Made by a program: the position numbers and the translations under genes
The notes under the pieces: model-generated
Told to the model about the DNA's origin: nothing
Databases searched by the model: none
The model's input: only the letters and a program-made list of their open reading frames with translations
Assembly: GCA_031359995.1 (NCBI GenBank)
Contig: JANMAT010000108.1
Location: forward strand, 1 to 64,000
Length of the DNA: 64,000 bases
Direction: 5' to 3'
Origin: JANMAT01 sp031359995
Lineage (GTDB): Bacteria; Actinomycetota; Acidimicrobiia; Acidimicrobiales; Ilumatobacteraceae
In this document: in pieces, positions 51,963 through 60,604 of the stretch
Position numbering within the stretch: the first letter of the stretch is position 1
How the letters are laid out: each line of letters begins with the position of its first letter

Positions 51963-53159
51963 ATGACCGCACGCACCACCGTGGTGGGCCCCGAAGTCGC
52001 CGAGGCGCGCAGGGCGAGCCGAGACCGCCACCCCACGGCACGGCCGCGCCGCCGGGCCCGCCGGCCCCCCGCCCCGCCCCAGTTCTTCGCGCTGGCGTTC
52101 CTGGTGGCGCTGCTCACGCTGTTCGGGTTGGTGATGGTGCTCTCGGCGTCGTCCATCAGCGCCATTCACGCCGGGCGTTCGGGCTGGACCCTCTTCCTGC
52201 GCCAGGCCACGTGGGCGGTGCTCGGCGCCGTGGCGCTGTTCGTCGGCCTGCGCATCCCGCAGCGCGTGCTGCGCCGGTTGCTCCCCCTCGGCATGTTCGT
52301 GACGCTGGCGCTGCTGCTGGCGGTGCTGGTGCCCGGTCTCGGCTCCCGGGTGAACGGCGCCCGCGCCTGGTTCGTGTTCGGACCCATCTCGCTGCAGCCG
52401 GCCGAGATCGCCAAGCTCGTGCTCGTCGTCTACTGCGCCGACCTGTTCGCCCGGCGGGCCGACCGCATGCACGAGGTGCGGGCCACGCTCTGGCCGGCGC
52501 TGCTGGTGCTCGGTGGAGCCGGTCTGCTGGTGATGGTGCAGCCCGACCTCGGCTCGGTGCTGGTGATGGCCTCCATCGTGCTGGCCGTGGCCTTCATCGG
52601 TGGCTCGCCGCTGGTACCGCTGGCCGGCACCGTCGGCATGGTCGGCACGATCGGCGCCATCTTCACGCTGTCGGCGGCCTACCGGCGCGACCGGTGGCTG
52701 GCGTTCATGAACCTGGCCAAGCTGAAGGACAACCAGGGCTGGCAGGTGTGGCAGTCCCTCGTCGGCATCGCCTCGGGCGGCATCACCGGTGTCGGCCTGG
52801 GCGCCTCCAAGGCCAAGTGGGGCTTCCTGCCCGAAGCCCACACCGACTTCATCTTCGCCATCATCGCCGAGGAGCTCGGGTTCATCGGTGTGGTCGCCGT
52901 GGTGCTGCTGTTCATCCTGTTCGGTCTGTTCGGCATGCAGGTCGCCCTGCGGGCCTCGGACCGCTTCGGCATGCTGCTGGCCGGCGGCATCACCGCGTGG
53001 CTGCTCGTGCAGGCCATCATCAACATCGGCGGCGTCGTGGGCATCATGCCCCTGACCGGTCTCACGCTGCCGTTCGTGTCGTTCGGTGGTTCGTCCCTGC
53101 TCGTCACCATGACGGCGGCCGGGCTGCTGTTGAACGTGGCGCGCACCGCGTCGCGATGA
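51963..53159 (+). CDS. ftsW: Lipid II polymerase/flippase-type division protein FtsW
   Basis: SEDS-family septal glycosyltransferase, 398 aa with about ten helices and a basic cytoplasmic N-terminus. GARAWFVFGPISLQPAEIAKL, MVQPDLGSVLVM, WQVWQSLVGIASGGITGVGLG and PEAHTDFIFAIIAEELGFIG are the family landmarks. GGAGG four bases before ATG 51963. Confidence 0.94.
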   Translation: MTARTTVVGPEVAEARRASRDRHPTARPRRRARRPPAPPQFFALAFLVALLTLFGLVMVLSASSISAIHAGRSGWTLFLRQATWAVLGAVALFVGLRIPQRVLRRLLPLGMFVTLALLLAVLVPGLGSRVNGARAWFVFGPISLQPAEIAKLVLVVYCADLFARRADRMHEVRATLWPALLVLGGAGLLVMVQPDLGSVLVMASIVLAVAFIGGSPLVPLAGTVGMVGTIGAIFTLSAAYRRDRWLAFMNLAKLKDNQGWQVWQSLVGIASGGITGVGLGASKAKWGFLPEAHTDFIFAIIAEELGFIGVVAVVLLFILFGLFGMQVALRASDRFGMLLAGGITAWLLVQAIINIGGVVGIMPLTGLTLPFVSFGGSSLLVTMTAAGLLLNVARTASR

Positions 53160-54274
53160 CGGGGGGCGGGCGGGCCCGGGCCACGGTGGTGATCGCCGGC
53201 GGCGGCACCGCAGGTCACGTGCTGCCCGGGCTGGCGGTGGCCGAGGCCCTCGTGGCGGCGGGGGTGGCCCGCGCCGACGTGCACATCGTGGGGGACCGCA
53301 AGGGCATGGAGGCCGAGCTGGTGCCGGCGGCGGGCTTCCCGATGACGCTCTACGACCTGCGCAACTTCCCCCGCACGCTCACCATCGGTCACCTGCGCGC
53401 CGCCGGCAAGCTCGTGGTGGCCGTCGTGCGGGCCGTCGGGCTGCTCGGCCGCCTGCGACCCCGGGTGGTGCTGTCGGTGGGCGGCTACGCCAGCGTGCCC
53501 ACCGTGCTGGCCGCCCGGCTGCGCCGCGTGCCCGTGGTGGCGCTCAGCTACGACGCCCTACCGGGCAAGGCCAGCCGCCTGGCCGCCCGCATGGCGGTGG
53601 CCACCGCGGTCGCCTTCCCCGACAGCCCGCTGCCCCGCCCGGTGCTCACCGGCGCCCCGCTGCGGGCCGAGGTGCTGGCGGTGGACCGTGACCGTGACCG
53701 TGACGCCGCCCGCGGGGCCCTGGGCCTGCCGCTCGACCGTCAGGTGGTCGGCGTGGTGGGCGGCTCGCTCGGGTCGCTGGCCCTCATCGAGGTGGTGCGC
53801 GAGCTGAGCACCCGCTGGGCCGGCCGGCGCGACCTCGCCATCCGCGTCGTCACGGGCAACCGGTGGGTCGACAGGGCCCCGCCCGCCACCGACGGTGGCG
53901 ACGGGCTCCTGCTGCAGGTGGTGCCGTTCGAGCGCCACATGGAGCTGCTGTACGCCGCGGTCGACGTGCTGGTGGCCCGGGCCGGGGCCACCACGGTGGC
54001 CGAGATCGCCGCGGTCGGCGTGCCGTCGGTGCTGGTGCCCTGGCCGCTGGCGACCGAGGACCACCAGACGGCGAACGCCCGCTGGCTCGCCGATGTGGGT
54101 GGGGCCGTGCTGCTGCCCGAGGCCGAGCTGGCCGCCCGGGTGGGCCCTGAGCTGGAGCGGCTGCTCACGTCACCCGGGGATCGCACACGCCTGGCCACCG
54201 CAGCCCGTACCGTGGGGCGCCGTGACGCCGCGGCCGCAGTGGCCGCGCTGGTGCTGAAGGTGAGTGGGACGTGA
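53156..54274 (+). CDS. murG: UDP-N-acetylglucosamine--lipid I transferase
   Basis: GT28 enzyme that makes lipid II, 372 aa. GGGTAGHVLPGLAVAEAL is the first G-loop, VVLSVGGYASVP the second and VGGSLGSLAL the third; ARAGATTVAEIAAVGVPSVL binds UDP-GlcNAc. The usual HEQNxxPG block is replaced by LSYDALPGKAS, an unusual change near the acceptor site. An in-frame run of three GACCGT units at 53684-53701 encodes DRDRDRD. Overlaps ftsW and murC. Confidence 0.92.
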   Translation: MTGGGRARATVVIAGGGTAGHVLPGLAVAEALVAAGVARADVHIVGDRKGMEAELVPAAGFPMTLYDLRNFPRTLTIGHLRAAGKLVVAVVRAVGLLGRLRPRVVLSVGGYASVPTVLAARLRRVPVVALSYDALPGKASRLAARMAVATAVAFPDSPLPRPVLTGAPLRAEVLAVDRDRDRDAARGALGLPLDRQVVGVVGGSLGSLALIEVVRELSTRWAGRRDLAIRVVTGNRWVDRAPPATDGGDGLLLQVVPFERHMELLYAAVDVLVARAGATTVAEIAAVGVPSVLVPWPLATEDHQTANARWLADVGGAVLLPEAELAARVGPELERLLTSPGDRTRLATAARTVGRRDAAAAVAALVLKVSGT

Positions 54275-55725
54275 GCGACGGACGGAATCGGGAGGCCGGT
54301 GAGGGCGCCGGCCCGGCACCGCATGCGCCGCTCGATCTGTCGGTGCCGGCCCGGTACCACGTGGTCGGCGTGGGTGGCCCCGGCATGAACCCGATCGCCC
54401 ACGTGCTGGCGGCCATGGGTCACCGCGTGTCGGGCAGCGACACCCGCGAGAGCGCGGTGCTCGACCGTCTGCGGGCCGACGGCGTGGCCGTGCACGTCGG
54501 TCACGACGGCGCGCTGGTGACCGACGTGGACGCCGTCACCGCGTCCACCGCCATCCCGGCCGCGAACGTCGAGCTGGTCGCCGCCGGGGACCGGGGCATC
54601 CCTCTGCTGCGGCGGGCCGGCATGCTCGCCTCCATCTGCGCCCAGGCCGCAACGGTGGCGGTGGCCGGCACCCACGGCAAGACCACCACGAGCTCGCTGC
54701 TGGCGCTGGCCCTCGTGGAGGCCGGGTTCGACCCGAGCTTCATCATCGGCGGCGACGTGCGCCAGGTGGGTTCCGGCGCCCGGTGGACCGGTGGCCGCTG
54801 GATGGTGGTCGAGGCCGACGAGAGCGACGGCACGTTCCTGGAGCTGCCGCTGCACGGCACCATCCTCACCAACGTCGACACCGACCACCTCGACCACTTC
54901 GGCTCCTTCGCCGGCATCGTCGCCGGATTCGACGCCTACCTGGCCCAGGTGCCCGGCCCGAAGGTCGTGTGCGCCGACGACGTCACCGCCGCCCGGCTCG
55001 CCGCCGCCCACGGCGCGGTCACGTACGGGCGGTCGCGTGACGCCGGCTGGCGGCCGGGCGAGGTCACCGTCGACGCCGGCGTGCAGCGCTTCACGGTCAC
55101 CGTGGGCGGCACGGTGGCCGGCGCGGTCGAGCTGCCGCTGCGGGGCGCCCACAACGTGCTGAACGCCACCGCCGCGCTCGCCATGGCGTGCGAGCTGGGC
55201 GCCTCGTTCGCCGACGCGGCACGCGGCATCGCCGGTTTCGGTGGCGTGCGGCGGCGGTTCGACGTGCGCGGCGTTCACCGGGGGGTCACCCTCGTGGACG
55301 ACTACGCCCACCTGCCCGGCGAGATCACCGCCGTGCTCGAGGCGGCCGCCAACGGTGGCGACGGCTTCCGACGCGTCGTCGCCGTGTTCCAACCGAACCG
55401 GTACAAGCGCATGGCGATCATGTCGTCCGACTACCGCGACGCGTTCGAGCGGGCCGACCTGGCCGTGGTCACCGAGATCTACCCGTCGGGTGAGCCGATC
55501 ATCCCGGGCGTCACCGGGCGTTGGGTGGTCGACGCCATCGCCGAAGCCCACCCACGCGCCCGTGTCGAGTGGGTGCCCGACCGCGACGAGCTGGTGGCGT
55601 TCCTGGCCGGCGAGCTGCGCGACGGCGACGTGTGCGTGTCGATGGGCTGTGGCGACGTGGCTCTGCTCCCCGACGAGGTGCTGGACGCGATGCACCGGCG
55701 CGACGGCGGGGAGCGACCGGCGTGA
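54271..55725 (+). CDS. murC: UDP-N-acetylmuramate--L-alanine ligase
   Basis: 484 aa. N-terminal Rossmann-like VVGVGGPGMNPIAHVLAAMG, ATP loop VAVAGTHGKTTTSSLLAL, TNVDTDHLDHFGS and VAVFQPNRYKRM. Two motif variants are GPGMN where most have GxGMS, and DDYAHLPGEI where most have DDYAHHPTEI. Start has a 26-aa leader before the fold. Confidence 0.94.
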   Translation: MSDGRNREAGEGAGPAPHAPLDLSVPARYHVVGVGGPGMNPIAHVLAAMGHRVSGSDTRESAVLDRLRADGVAVHVGHDGALVTDVDAVTASTAIPAANVELVAAGDRGIPLLRRAGMLASICAQAATVAVAGTHGKTTTSSLLALALVEAGFDPSFIIGGDVRQVGSGARWTGGRWMVVEADESDGTFLELPLHGTILTNVDTDHLDHFGSFAGIVAGFDAYLAQVPGPKVVCADDVTAARLAAAHGAVTYGRSRDAGWRPGEVTVDAGVQRFTVTVGGTVAGAVELPLRGAHNVLNATAALAMACELGASFADAARGIAGFGGVRRRFDVRGVHRGVTLVDDYAHLPGEITAVLEAAANGGDGFRRVVAVFQPNRYKRMAIMSSDYRDAFERADLAVVTEIYPSGEPIIPGVTGRWVVDAIAEAHPRARVEWVPDRDELVAFLAGELRDGDVCVSMGCGDVALLPDEVLDAMHRRDGGERPA

Positions 55726-56654
55726 ACGGCACGCTCACCGCAGCGCTGGCGCGCGCCGCCGAGGTGCTGGGCGTCCGGGCCTGCACCGGGCTGCCGCTCG
55801 GTCCGCTCACTACCTACCGCGTCGGTGGCGCCGCCGCCCTCGGCATCGTGGTGCGCGACCGGGCCGACGTCGAGCTCGTGGCCCGCGCCGTGCACGTGTC
55901 GGGCGTGCCCGTGCTGGTGGTCGGTCGTGGCTCGAACCTGCTCGTGGCCGACCGCGGCTTCGCCGGGGTCGCGGTGGTGTTGGGCGAGTACGCCAACGAG
56001 ATCGTCATCGACGGCACCACCGTGCGCGCCGGCGCCTCGGTGTTCCTGCCCGTGCTGGCCCGCCAGACGGTGGCGGCATCGCTGGCCGGGCTCGAGTGGG
56101 CCGTGGGCGTGCCGGGCTCGGTCGGTGGCGGGGTGCGCATGAACGCCGGAGGGCACGGTTCCGACGTGGCCGCCCACCTGGTCGATGTCGACCTCGTCGA
56201 CCTGCACGACGGTCGCCGGCACCGCCGACCCGCATCGACGCTGGGCCTGCGCTTCCGGGGCTCCGACCTGGCCGACCACGAGCTGGTGATGGAGGCCACG
56301 TTCACCCTCGCCGTGGGCGACCGAAGGCGGTCGGACGCCGAGCTGTCCGAGGTCGTGCGGTGGCGGCGGCAGCACCAGCCCGGCGGTCAGAACGCCGGCA
56401 GCGTCTTCGTGAACCCCATCCCCGGGCAGCTGTCGGCCGGTCAGGTCGTCGACGAGCTCGGCCTGCGTGGTCTGCGCCGCGGCACGGCGTTCGTGTCGGA
56501 CAAGCACGCCAACTTCATCCAGGCCGACGAGGGTGGTTCGGCCGACGACGTCTTCGCACTCATGCGCCTCGTGCGCCAGCGCGTGCTCGACGAGCGCGGC
56601 ATCGCCCTGCGCAGCGAGATCCGTCTCGTCGGCTTCGAGGGCGAGGGGTGGTGA
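55722..56654 (+). CDS. murB: UDP-N-acetylenolpyruvoylglucosamine reductase
   Basis: FAD enzyme, 310 aa. LTTYRVGGAAALGIVVRD and VGRGSNLLVADRGFAG bind FAD; GVPGSVGGGVRMNAGGHG, RFRGSDL and GQNAGSVFVNP are the type I catalytic region, with the proton-donor serine in AGSVF and the Glu near the end (RSEIRLVGFEG). GTG overlaps the murC stop. Confidence 0.95.
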   Translation: MNGTLTAALARAAEVLGVRACTGLPLGPLTTYRVGGAAALGIVVRDRADVELVARAVHVSGVPVLVVGRGSNLLVADRGFAGVAVVLGEYANEIVIDGTTVRAGASVFLPVLARQTVAASLAGLEWAVGVPGSVGGGVRMNAGGHGSDVAAHLVDVDLVDLHDGRRHRRPASTLGLRFRGSDLADHELVMEATFTLAVGDRRRSDAELSEVVRWRRQHQPGGQNAGSVFVNPIPGQLSAGQVVDELGLRGLRRGTAFVSDKHANFIQADEGGSADDVFALMRLVRQRVLDERGIALRSEIRLVGFEGEGW

Positions 56655-57937
56655 TGGGCCCGGTGGCCATCGACGACGAACCCACTCAGGAGCTGCCCGT
56701 GATCGCCGGCGAGGACCCGGGCCACGGCGGCGAGATCACCGCCGAGATCCCCATCGTCGGCGCCGTCCACGACGAGGACGGCGCCGGCGCCGCCGAGGGC
56801 CCGGCCCGGCCGGCGCCCGAGCCCGACGAGGTGGGCGACGCGCGCGCGGCACCCGACCCGGCGCCGGTGCGGACCATCGTGATCGGCGACAAGGACGGCA
56901 TCAGCGGCAGTGTCGCTCCGGTGCGGTCGCGGCCGCCGGTACCGTCGGCCGTGCCCAACAAGCGTGTCGGCGGGCTCGTCTTCGGCGGGGCCGATGGCAC
57001 CGGCAGGGCCGACGGCACCGGGCTCGGCAAGGTGGTCGCGCTGGGCGGCGCGCTGGTCATCGGCGACGCGGTCGACGACGCCGAGGCGCCCGTGCCGGGC
57101 GCCCCGCCGCGCACGGTGGTCATCGGCAACCCCGACGAGTCCGCCCCCGACGGGATCGACCCGCGGATCAAGGCCCGCCGGCACAACGTGCTGCGGGCCG
57201 CCGGTCTGCGCCGGCTGCGCTGGGTGCTCGTCGTCGTCGCCGTGGTCGGTCTGCTGCTCGGTACGAACCTGATGTTGCGGAGCCCGCTGTTCGACGTGCG
57301 CGCGGGTGCGGTCACCGGTACCTCCTACATCGACCAGGCCGATCTGGACGCCATCCGGGACCCGCTGGTGGGGCAGCCGCTCGTGTCGGTGAACCTCGAC
57401 AGCGTGCGCCGGGCTGTCGAGGCCAACCAGTGGGTGCGTGCGGTCGACGTGAGCCGTGACTGGCCCCACACCATCCACATCGACATCCTCGAGCGCCGCC
57501 CGGTCGCCTACTACCCGGGTGACGACGGGCTGATCCACCTCGTCGACATCGACGGACGCGTGCTGGAGACCCTGGAGGGCATCCCTGTGGGGTTCGTCGA
57601 GGTGAACGGGGCGGGGAACACGGCCGGGCCGGGGGAGGACGCCCCCGAGGCGCTGCTGCCGGCCATCCGGGTGGCCAACGACCTGCCCGACAGCTTGCGC
57701 GCCGACGTGAAGGCCGTCCGGCTCGTTCAGGAAGGGGTCACCCTCGACCTGACGGCTGGGGGCACGATCCTCCTTGGCGACACCACCGACCTTCGTGAGA
57801 AGCTCGTCTCGGCGCTGGCAGTGCGTGGCCAGTGCCCGCCGGGGTCGTACAAGGTCCTGGACGTGCGGGTGCCGAGCAGGCCCGCCGTGAGCCCGAAATC
57901 GGGCTGCGGTGGCTCCCTGAACGGGACCAGACCCTGA
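56654..57937 (+). CDS. ftsQ: Division protein FtsQ/DivIB
   Basis: 427 aa, long because of a 185-residue acidic, Ala/Pro/Gly-rich cytoplasmic N-terminus. One membrane helix at about 189-208 (RWVLVVVAVVGLLLGTNLML), then POTRA (SPLFDVRAGAVTGTSYI, VEANQWVRAVDVSRDWP) and FtsQ domain with ERRPVAYY. The start is GTG 56651 or ATG 56654; both touch the murB stop. Confidence 0.9.
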   Translation: MGPVAIDDEPTQELPVIAGEDPGHGGEITAEIPIVGAVHDEDGAGAAEGPARPAPEPDEVGDARAAPDPAPVRTIVIGDKDGISGSVAPVRSRPPVPSAVPNKRVGGLVFGGADGTGRADGTGLGKVVALGGALVIGDAVDDAEAPVPGAPPRTVVIGNPDESAPDGIDPRIKARRHNVLRAAGLRRLRWVLVVVAVVGLLLGTNLMLRSPLFDVRAGAVTGTSYIDQADLDAIRDPLVGQPLVSVNLDSVRRAVEANQWVRAVDVSRDWPHTIHIDILERRPVAYYPGDDGLIHLVDIDGRVLETLEGIPVGFVEVNGAGNTAGPGEDAPEALLPAIRVANDLPDSLRADVKAVRLVQEGVTLDLTAGGTILLGDTTDLREKLVSALAVRGQCPPGSYKVLDVRVPSRPAVSPKSGCGGSLNGTRP

Positions 57938-57999
57938 GGTCGGTACGCTGGGCGACGGCCGCCTACGCGACCATGCACGTCATGTCCAGGCCGAAAGTC

Positions 58000-58048
58000 T
58001 AGGTTTAGTGCTCTGGCGGGTCGCTCACGAGCTGCCCGCGGACGGAGG
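58000..58048 (+). promoter_or_regulatory. Candidate ftsZ promoter and leader
   Basis: The 122-base gap between ftsQ and ftsZ contains AAAGTCTAGGTTTAG at 57994-58008 with a -10-like TAGGTT at 58000-58005, and GGAGG at 58044-58048, 11 bases before the ATG. No convincing -35. A separate ftsZ promoter is common in actinobacteria. Confidence 0.4.
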
Positions 58049-58059
58049 TTCGGAACGAG

Positions 58060-59166
58060 ATGGCTGGCTCGCCACAAAACTATTTGGCCGTCATCAAGGT
58101 GATCGGCGTCGGTGGCGGAGGCGTGAACGCCGTCAACCGGATGATCGACGCCGGCTTGAAGGGCGTCGAGTTCATCGCGGTCAACACCGATGCTCAGGCC
58201 CTCTTGATGAGCGATGCCGACGTGAAGCTCGACATCGGGCGTGACCTCACGCGCGGTCTCGGTGCCGGCAGCGACCCCGAGGTGGGGCGCGCCGCGGCCG
58301 AAGCCCACCGCGAGGAGATCGAAGAGGTCATCAAGGGTGCCGACATGGTGTTCATCACGGCCGGCAAGGGTGGCGGCACGGGCACCGGTGGTGCACCGGT
58401 CATCGCCGAGATCGCCAAGAGCATGGGGGCCCTCACCATCGGTGTGGTCACCCGTCCCTTCTCCTTCGAGGGGCGCCGGCGCTCGGTGCAGGCCGACCAG
58501 GGCATCCAGAAGCTGAAGGAGAAGGTCGACACGCTCATCGTCATCCCCAACGACCGGTTGCTGACCGTGTCGAACGAGAAGACGAGCGTGCTCAACGCGT
58601 TCAAGATGGCCGACGAGGTCCTGCTGCAGGGCGTGTCGGGCATCACGAACCTGATCACCACGCCGGGCCTCATCAACACCGACTTCGCCGATGTGAAGAT
58701 GATCATGCAGAACGCCGGCTCGGCCCTCATGGGCATCGGGCAGGCCAGCGGTGAGAACCGGGCGGTGGTCGCGGCCAAGGCGGCCATCTCGAGCCCGCTG
58801 CTCGAGGCCGCCATCGACGGTGCCCGCGGCATCCTGCTCAACATCACCGGCCCGTCGAACCTCGGCCTGTTCGAGGTGAACGCGGCCGCCGAGATCATCC
58901 ACGGCGTGGCCCACCAGGACGCCAACATCATCTTCGGCACGGTCATCGACGACGAGATGGGCGACGAGGTCAAGGTCACCGTCATCGCCGCCGGTTTCGA
59001 CCGGTGGGAAGGCAACGCCAAGCCGGTGCTCGGCGGGCGTGAGCCCCGCCCGGGCAGCAGCGAGCGTGGCTCGGCGCCGGTGCGCGATCTGTTCGCCACC
59101 GAGGCCGACGACGACGGCGGCGAGGACGGCGACGACGATTTCGACGTGCCGTCGTTCCTGAAGTAG
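58060..59166 (+). CDS. ftsZ: Cell division GTPase FtsZ
   Basis: Tubulin homologue that forms the Z ring, 368 aa. VIGVGGGGVNAVNRMIDAG, GGGTGTGGAPV (tubulin signature, near 107-117), NDRLL, and NTDFADVKMIMQNAG (T7 loop). The C-terminal DDDFDVPSFLK is the conserved peptide that binds SepF and other partners. No ftsA is present. Confidence 0.97.
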   Translation: MAGSPQNYLAVIKVIGVGGGGVNAVNRMIDAGLKGVEFIAVNTDAQALLMSDADVKLDIGRDLTRGLGAGSDPEVGRAAAEAHREEIEEVIKGADMVFITAGKGGGTGTGGAPVIAEIAKSMGALTIGVVTRPFSFEGRRRSVQADQGIQKLKEKVDTLIVIPNDRLLTVSNEKTSVLNAFKMADEVLLQGVSGITNLITTPGLINTDFADVKMIMQNAGSALMGIGQASGENRAVVAAKAAISSPLLEAAIDGARGILLNITGPSNLGLFEVNAAAEIIHGVAHQDANIIFGTVIDDEMGDEVKVTVIAAGFDRWEGNAKPVLGGREPRPGSSERGSAPVRDLFATEADDDGGEDGDDDFDVPSFLK

Positions 59167-59168
59167 CA

Positions 59169-59276
59169 GTGGCGGTCGAGGCACCGCTCGCGGTCAGCAC
59201 GGCGCGGGGCGTCGGGCGCGCCCGCTCGGTGGGCGACGGTGCCCCGGCGCTCCTCGTGGCCGGGCGCACGTCGTGA
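59169..59276 (+). CDS. Possible 35-aa ORF filling the ftsZ-yggS gap
   Basis: GTG two bases after the ftsZ stop opens a 35-codon frame ending in a GTGA overlap with yggS. Sequence begins VAVEAPLAVSTARGVGRARS. Most actinobacteria have yfiH (laccase-domain protein) here; STARGVGRA faintly recalls its FTTRxGGVS segment, so it may be a remnant. Too short for firm support. Confidence 0.35.
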   Translation: MAVEAPLAVSTARGVGRARSVGDGAPALLVAGRTS

Positions 59277-59977
59277 GCGACGCCGGCGGCGTGACCGCAT
59301 CGGCGGAGCTCGTGGCGCGCGTCGGTGACGCGCTGGCCCACGTGCGCCGGCGCATCGCGTCCACCGGTGTCGCCCCCGACGCGGTCACCATCGTGGCCGT
59401 CACGAAGGGGTTCGGCCCCGAGGCCATGGCCGCCGCCGCGGCCAACGGGCTGACCGAGGTGGGCGAGAACTACGCCCAGGAGTGTGTGGCCAAGCTCGAG
59501 GCCCTCGGCGGCGAGCCGGCCGTGCGGGTGCACTTCATCGGGCACCTCCAGTCGAACAAGGTCAGGGCGCTCGCCCCCCACATCGCCCTGTGGCAGACCC
59601 TCGACCGGTCGTCGGTCGTCGACGCAGTGGCGCGCCACGCCCCCGGCGCGGCCGTGCTCGTGCAGGTGAACGTGAGCGACGAGCCCCAGAAGGGCGGGTG
59701 CCCACCCGCCGAGGTGGCGCCGGTCGTCGACCACGCCCGGGCCCGCGGGCTCGACGTGCGCGGCCTCATGACGGTCGGCCGCACGGGCGCCCCCACCGAC
59801 GCGCGCGACGGCTTCGCCCTGCTGCGCTCGTGGTGCGACCGACTGGGGTTGCCGGTGTGCTCGATGGGCATGACCGATGATCTCGAAGTCGCGGTGAGCG
59901 AAGGTGCCACGATGGTTCGCGTCGGCAGCGCGCTGTTCGGGATGCGCCCCTCGAAGGCCTCATCGGAACTAGCCTGA
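59273..59977 (+). CDS. yggS: YggS-family PLP-binding protein
   Basis: PLP homeostasis protein, 234 aa. Schiff-base lysine in VAVTKGFGPEAMAAAAANG, GENYAQECVAK, HFIGHLQSNKVR and GMTDDLEVAVSEGATMVRVG are conserved. GTG 59273 used; GTG 59291 is an alternative six codons later. Usual neighbour of sepF. Confidence 0.93.
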   Translation: MSDAGGVTASAELVARVGDALAHVRRRIASTGVAPDAVTIVAVTKGFGPEAMAAAAANGLTEVGENYAQECVAKLEALGGEPAVRVHFIGHLQSNKVRALAPHIALWQTLDRSSVVDAVARHAPGAAVLVQVNVSDEPQKGGCPPAEVAPVVDHARARGLDVRGLMTVGRTGAPTDARDGFALLRSWCDRLGLPVCSMGMTDDLEVAVSEGATMVRVGSALFGMRPSKASSELA

Positions 59978-59993
59978 GCAGAGGAGGATTGCC

Positions 59994-60542
59994 ATGACCA
60001 TGTTCAAGAAGGCCATGAGCTACCTGGGGTTGGGGCCCGAAGACCCCTACGACGATTACGACCTGCCCGAGGAGCCCGAGCGTCCGGCGCGCAGCCGTGC
60101 CTACGCGCCCGACCCGGAACCGACCGTGCGGGCCATGCCGCGCGCGGCCGTGCGCGATCAGCCGCCGGCCAGCTTCCCGCGTTCGGCCGACCTCGACTCG
60201 CCGCCGCCGCCGGTGCGCGTGCAGCAGCGGCCCGCGGCCAGCTCCTCCACCGTGCGCACCGTGCCGGTGGCGTCGAACGCCCGGCCCCACACCGTGCGGC
60301 CCCGGCGCTTCGATCAGGCCCAGGAAGTGGCCGACCGGTTCAAGGAAGGCCAGCCGGTCATCGTGAACCTGCAGGACGTCGAGCGAGAGCTCGAGCGTCG
60401 GCTCATCGATTTCTGCAGCGGCCTGTGCTACGGCATCGACGGCAAGATGGAGAAGGTGGCCAACGGCGTGTACCTGCTGACCCCGGCCAACACCTCGCTG
60501 TCGCCCGAGGACCGCCGCCTCATCGGCGAGATCGACGACTGA
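59994..60542 (+). CDS. sepF: Cell division protein SepF
   Basis: Membrane-binding partner of FtsZ, 182 aa. N-terminal amphipathic helix MTMFKKAMSYLGLG, acidic/proline-rich linker, and the SepF domain from about 100 to 175 (PRRFDQAQEVADRFKEGQPV, then LIDFCSGLCYGIDG and VYLLTPANTSLSPED). GAGGAGG lies just before the ATG. In actinobacteria without FtsA it is the main Z-ring anchor. Confidence 0.95.
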   Translation: MTMFKKAMSYLGLGPEDPYDDYDLPEEPERPARSRAYAPDPEPTVRAMPRAAVRDQPPASFPRSADLDSPPPPVRVQQRPAASSSTVRTVPVASNARPHTVRPRRFDQAQEVADRFKEGQPVIVNLQDVERELERRLIDFCSGLCYGIDGKMEKVANGVYLLTPANTSLSPEDRRLIGEIDD

Positions 60543-60604
60543 ACGGCGGGCCGTTCCGCCGATGGTCCGCACCTGAGGCGGGCACCGATCGTAGGATGGA
60601 CAGC

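Noticed and set aside
53684..53704. Tandem GACCGT units as a possible phase-variable repeat
   Set aside because: Only three and a half hexamer copies, in frame within murG; slippage would add or remove two residues without a frameshift.
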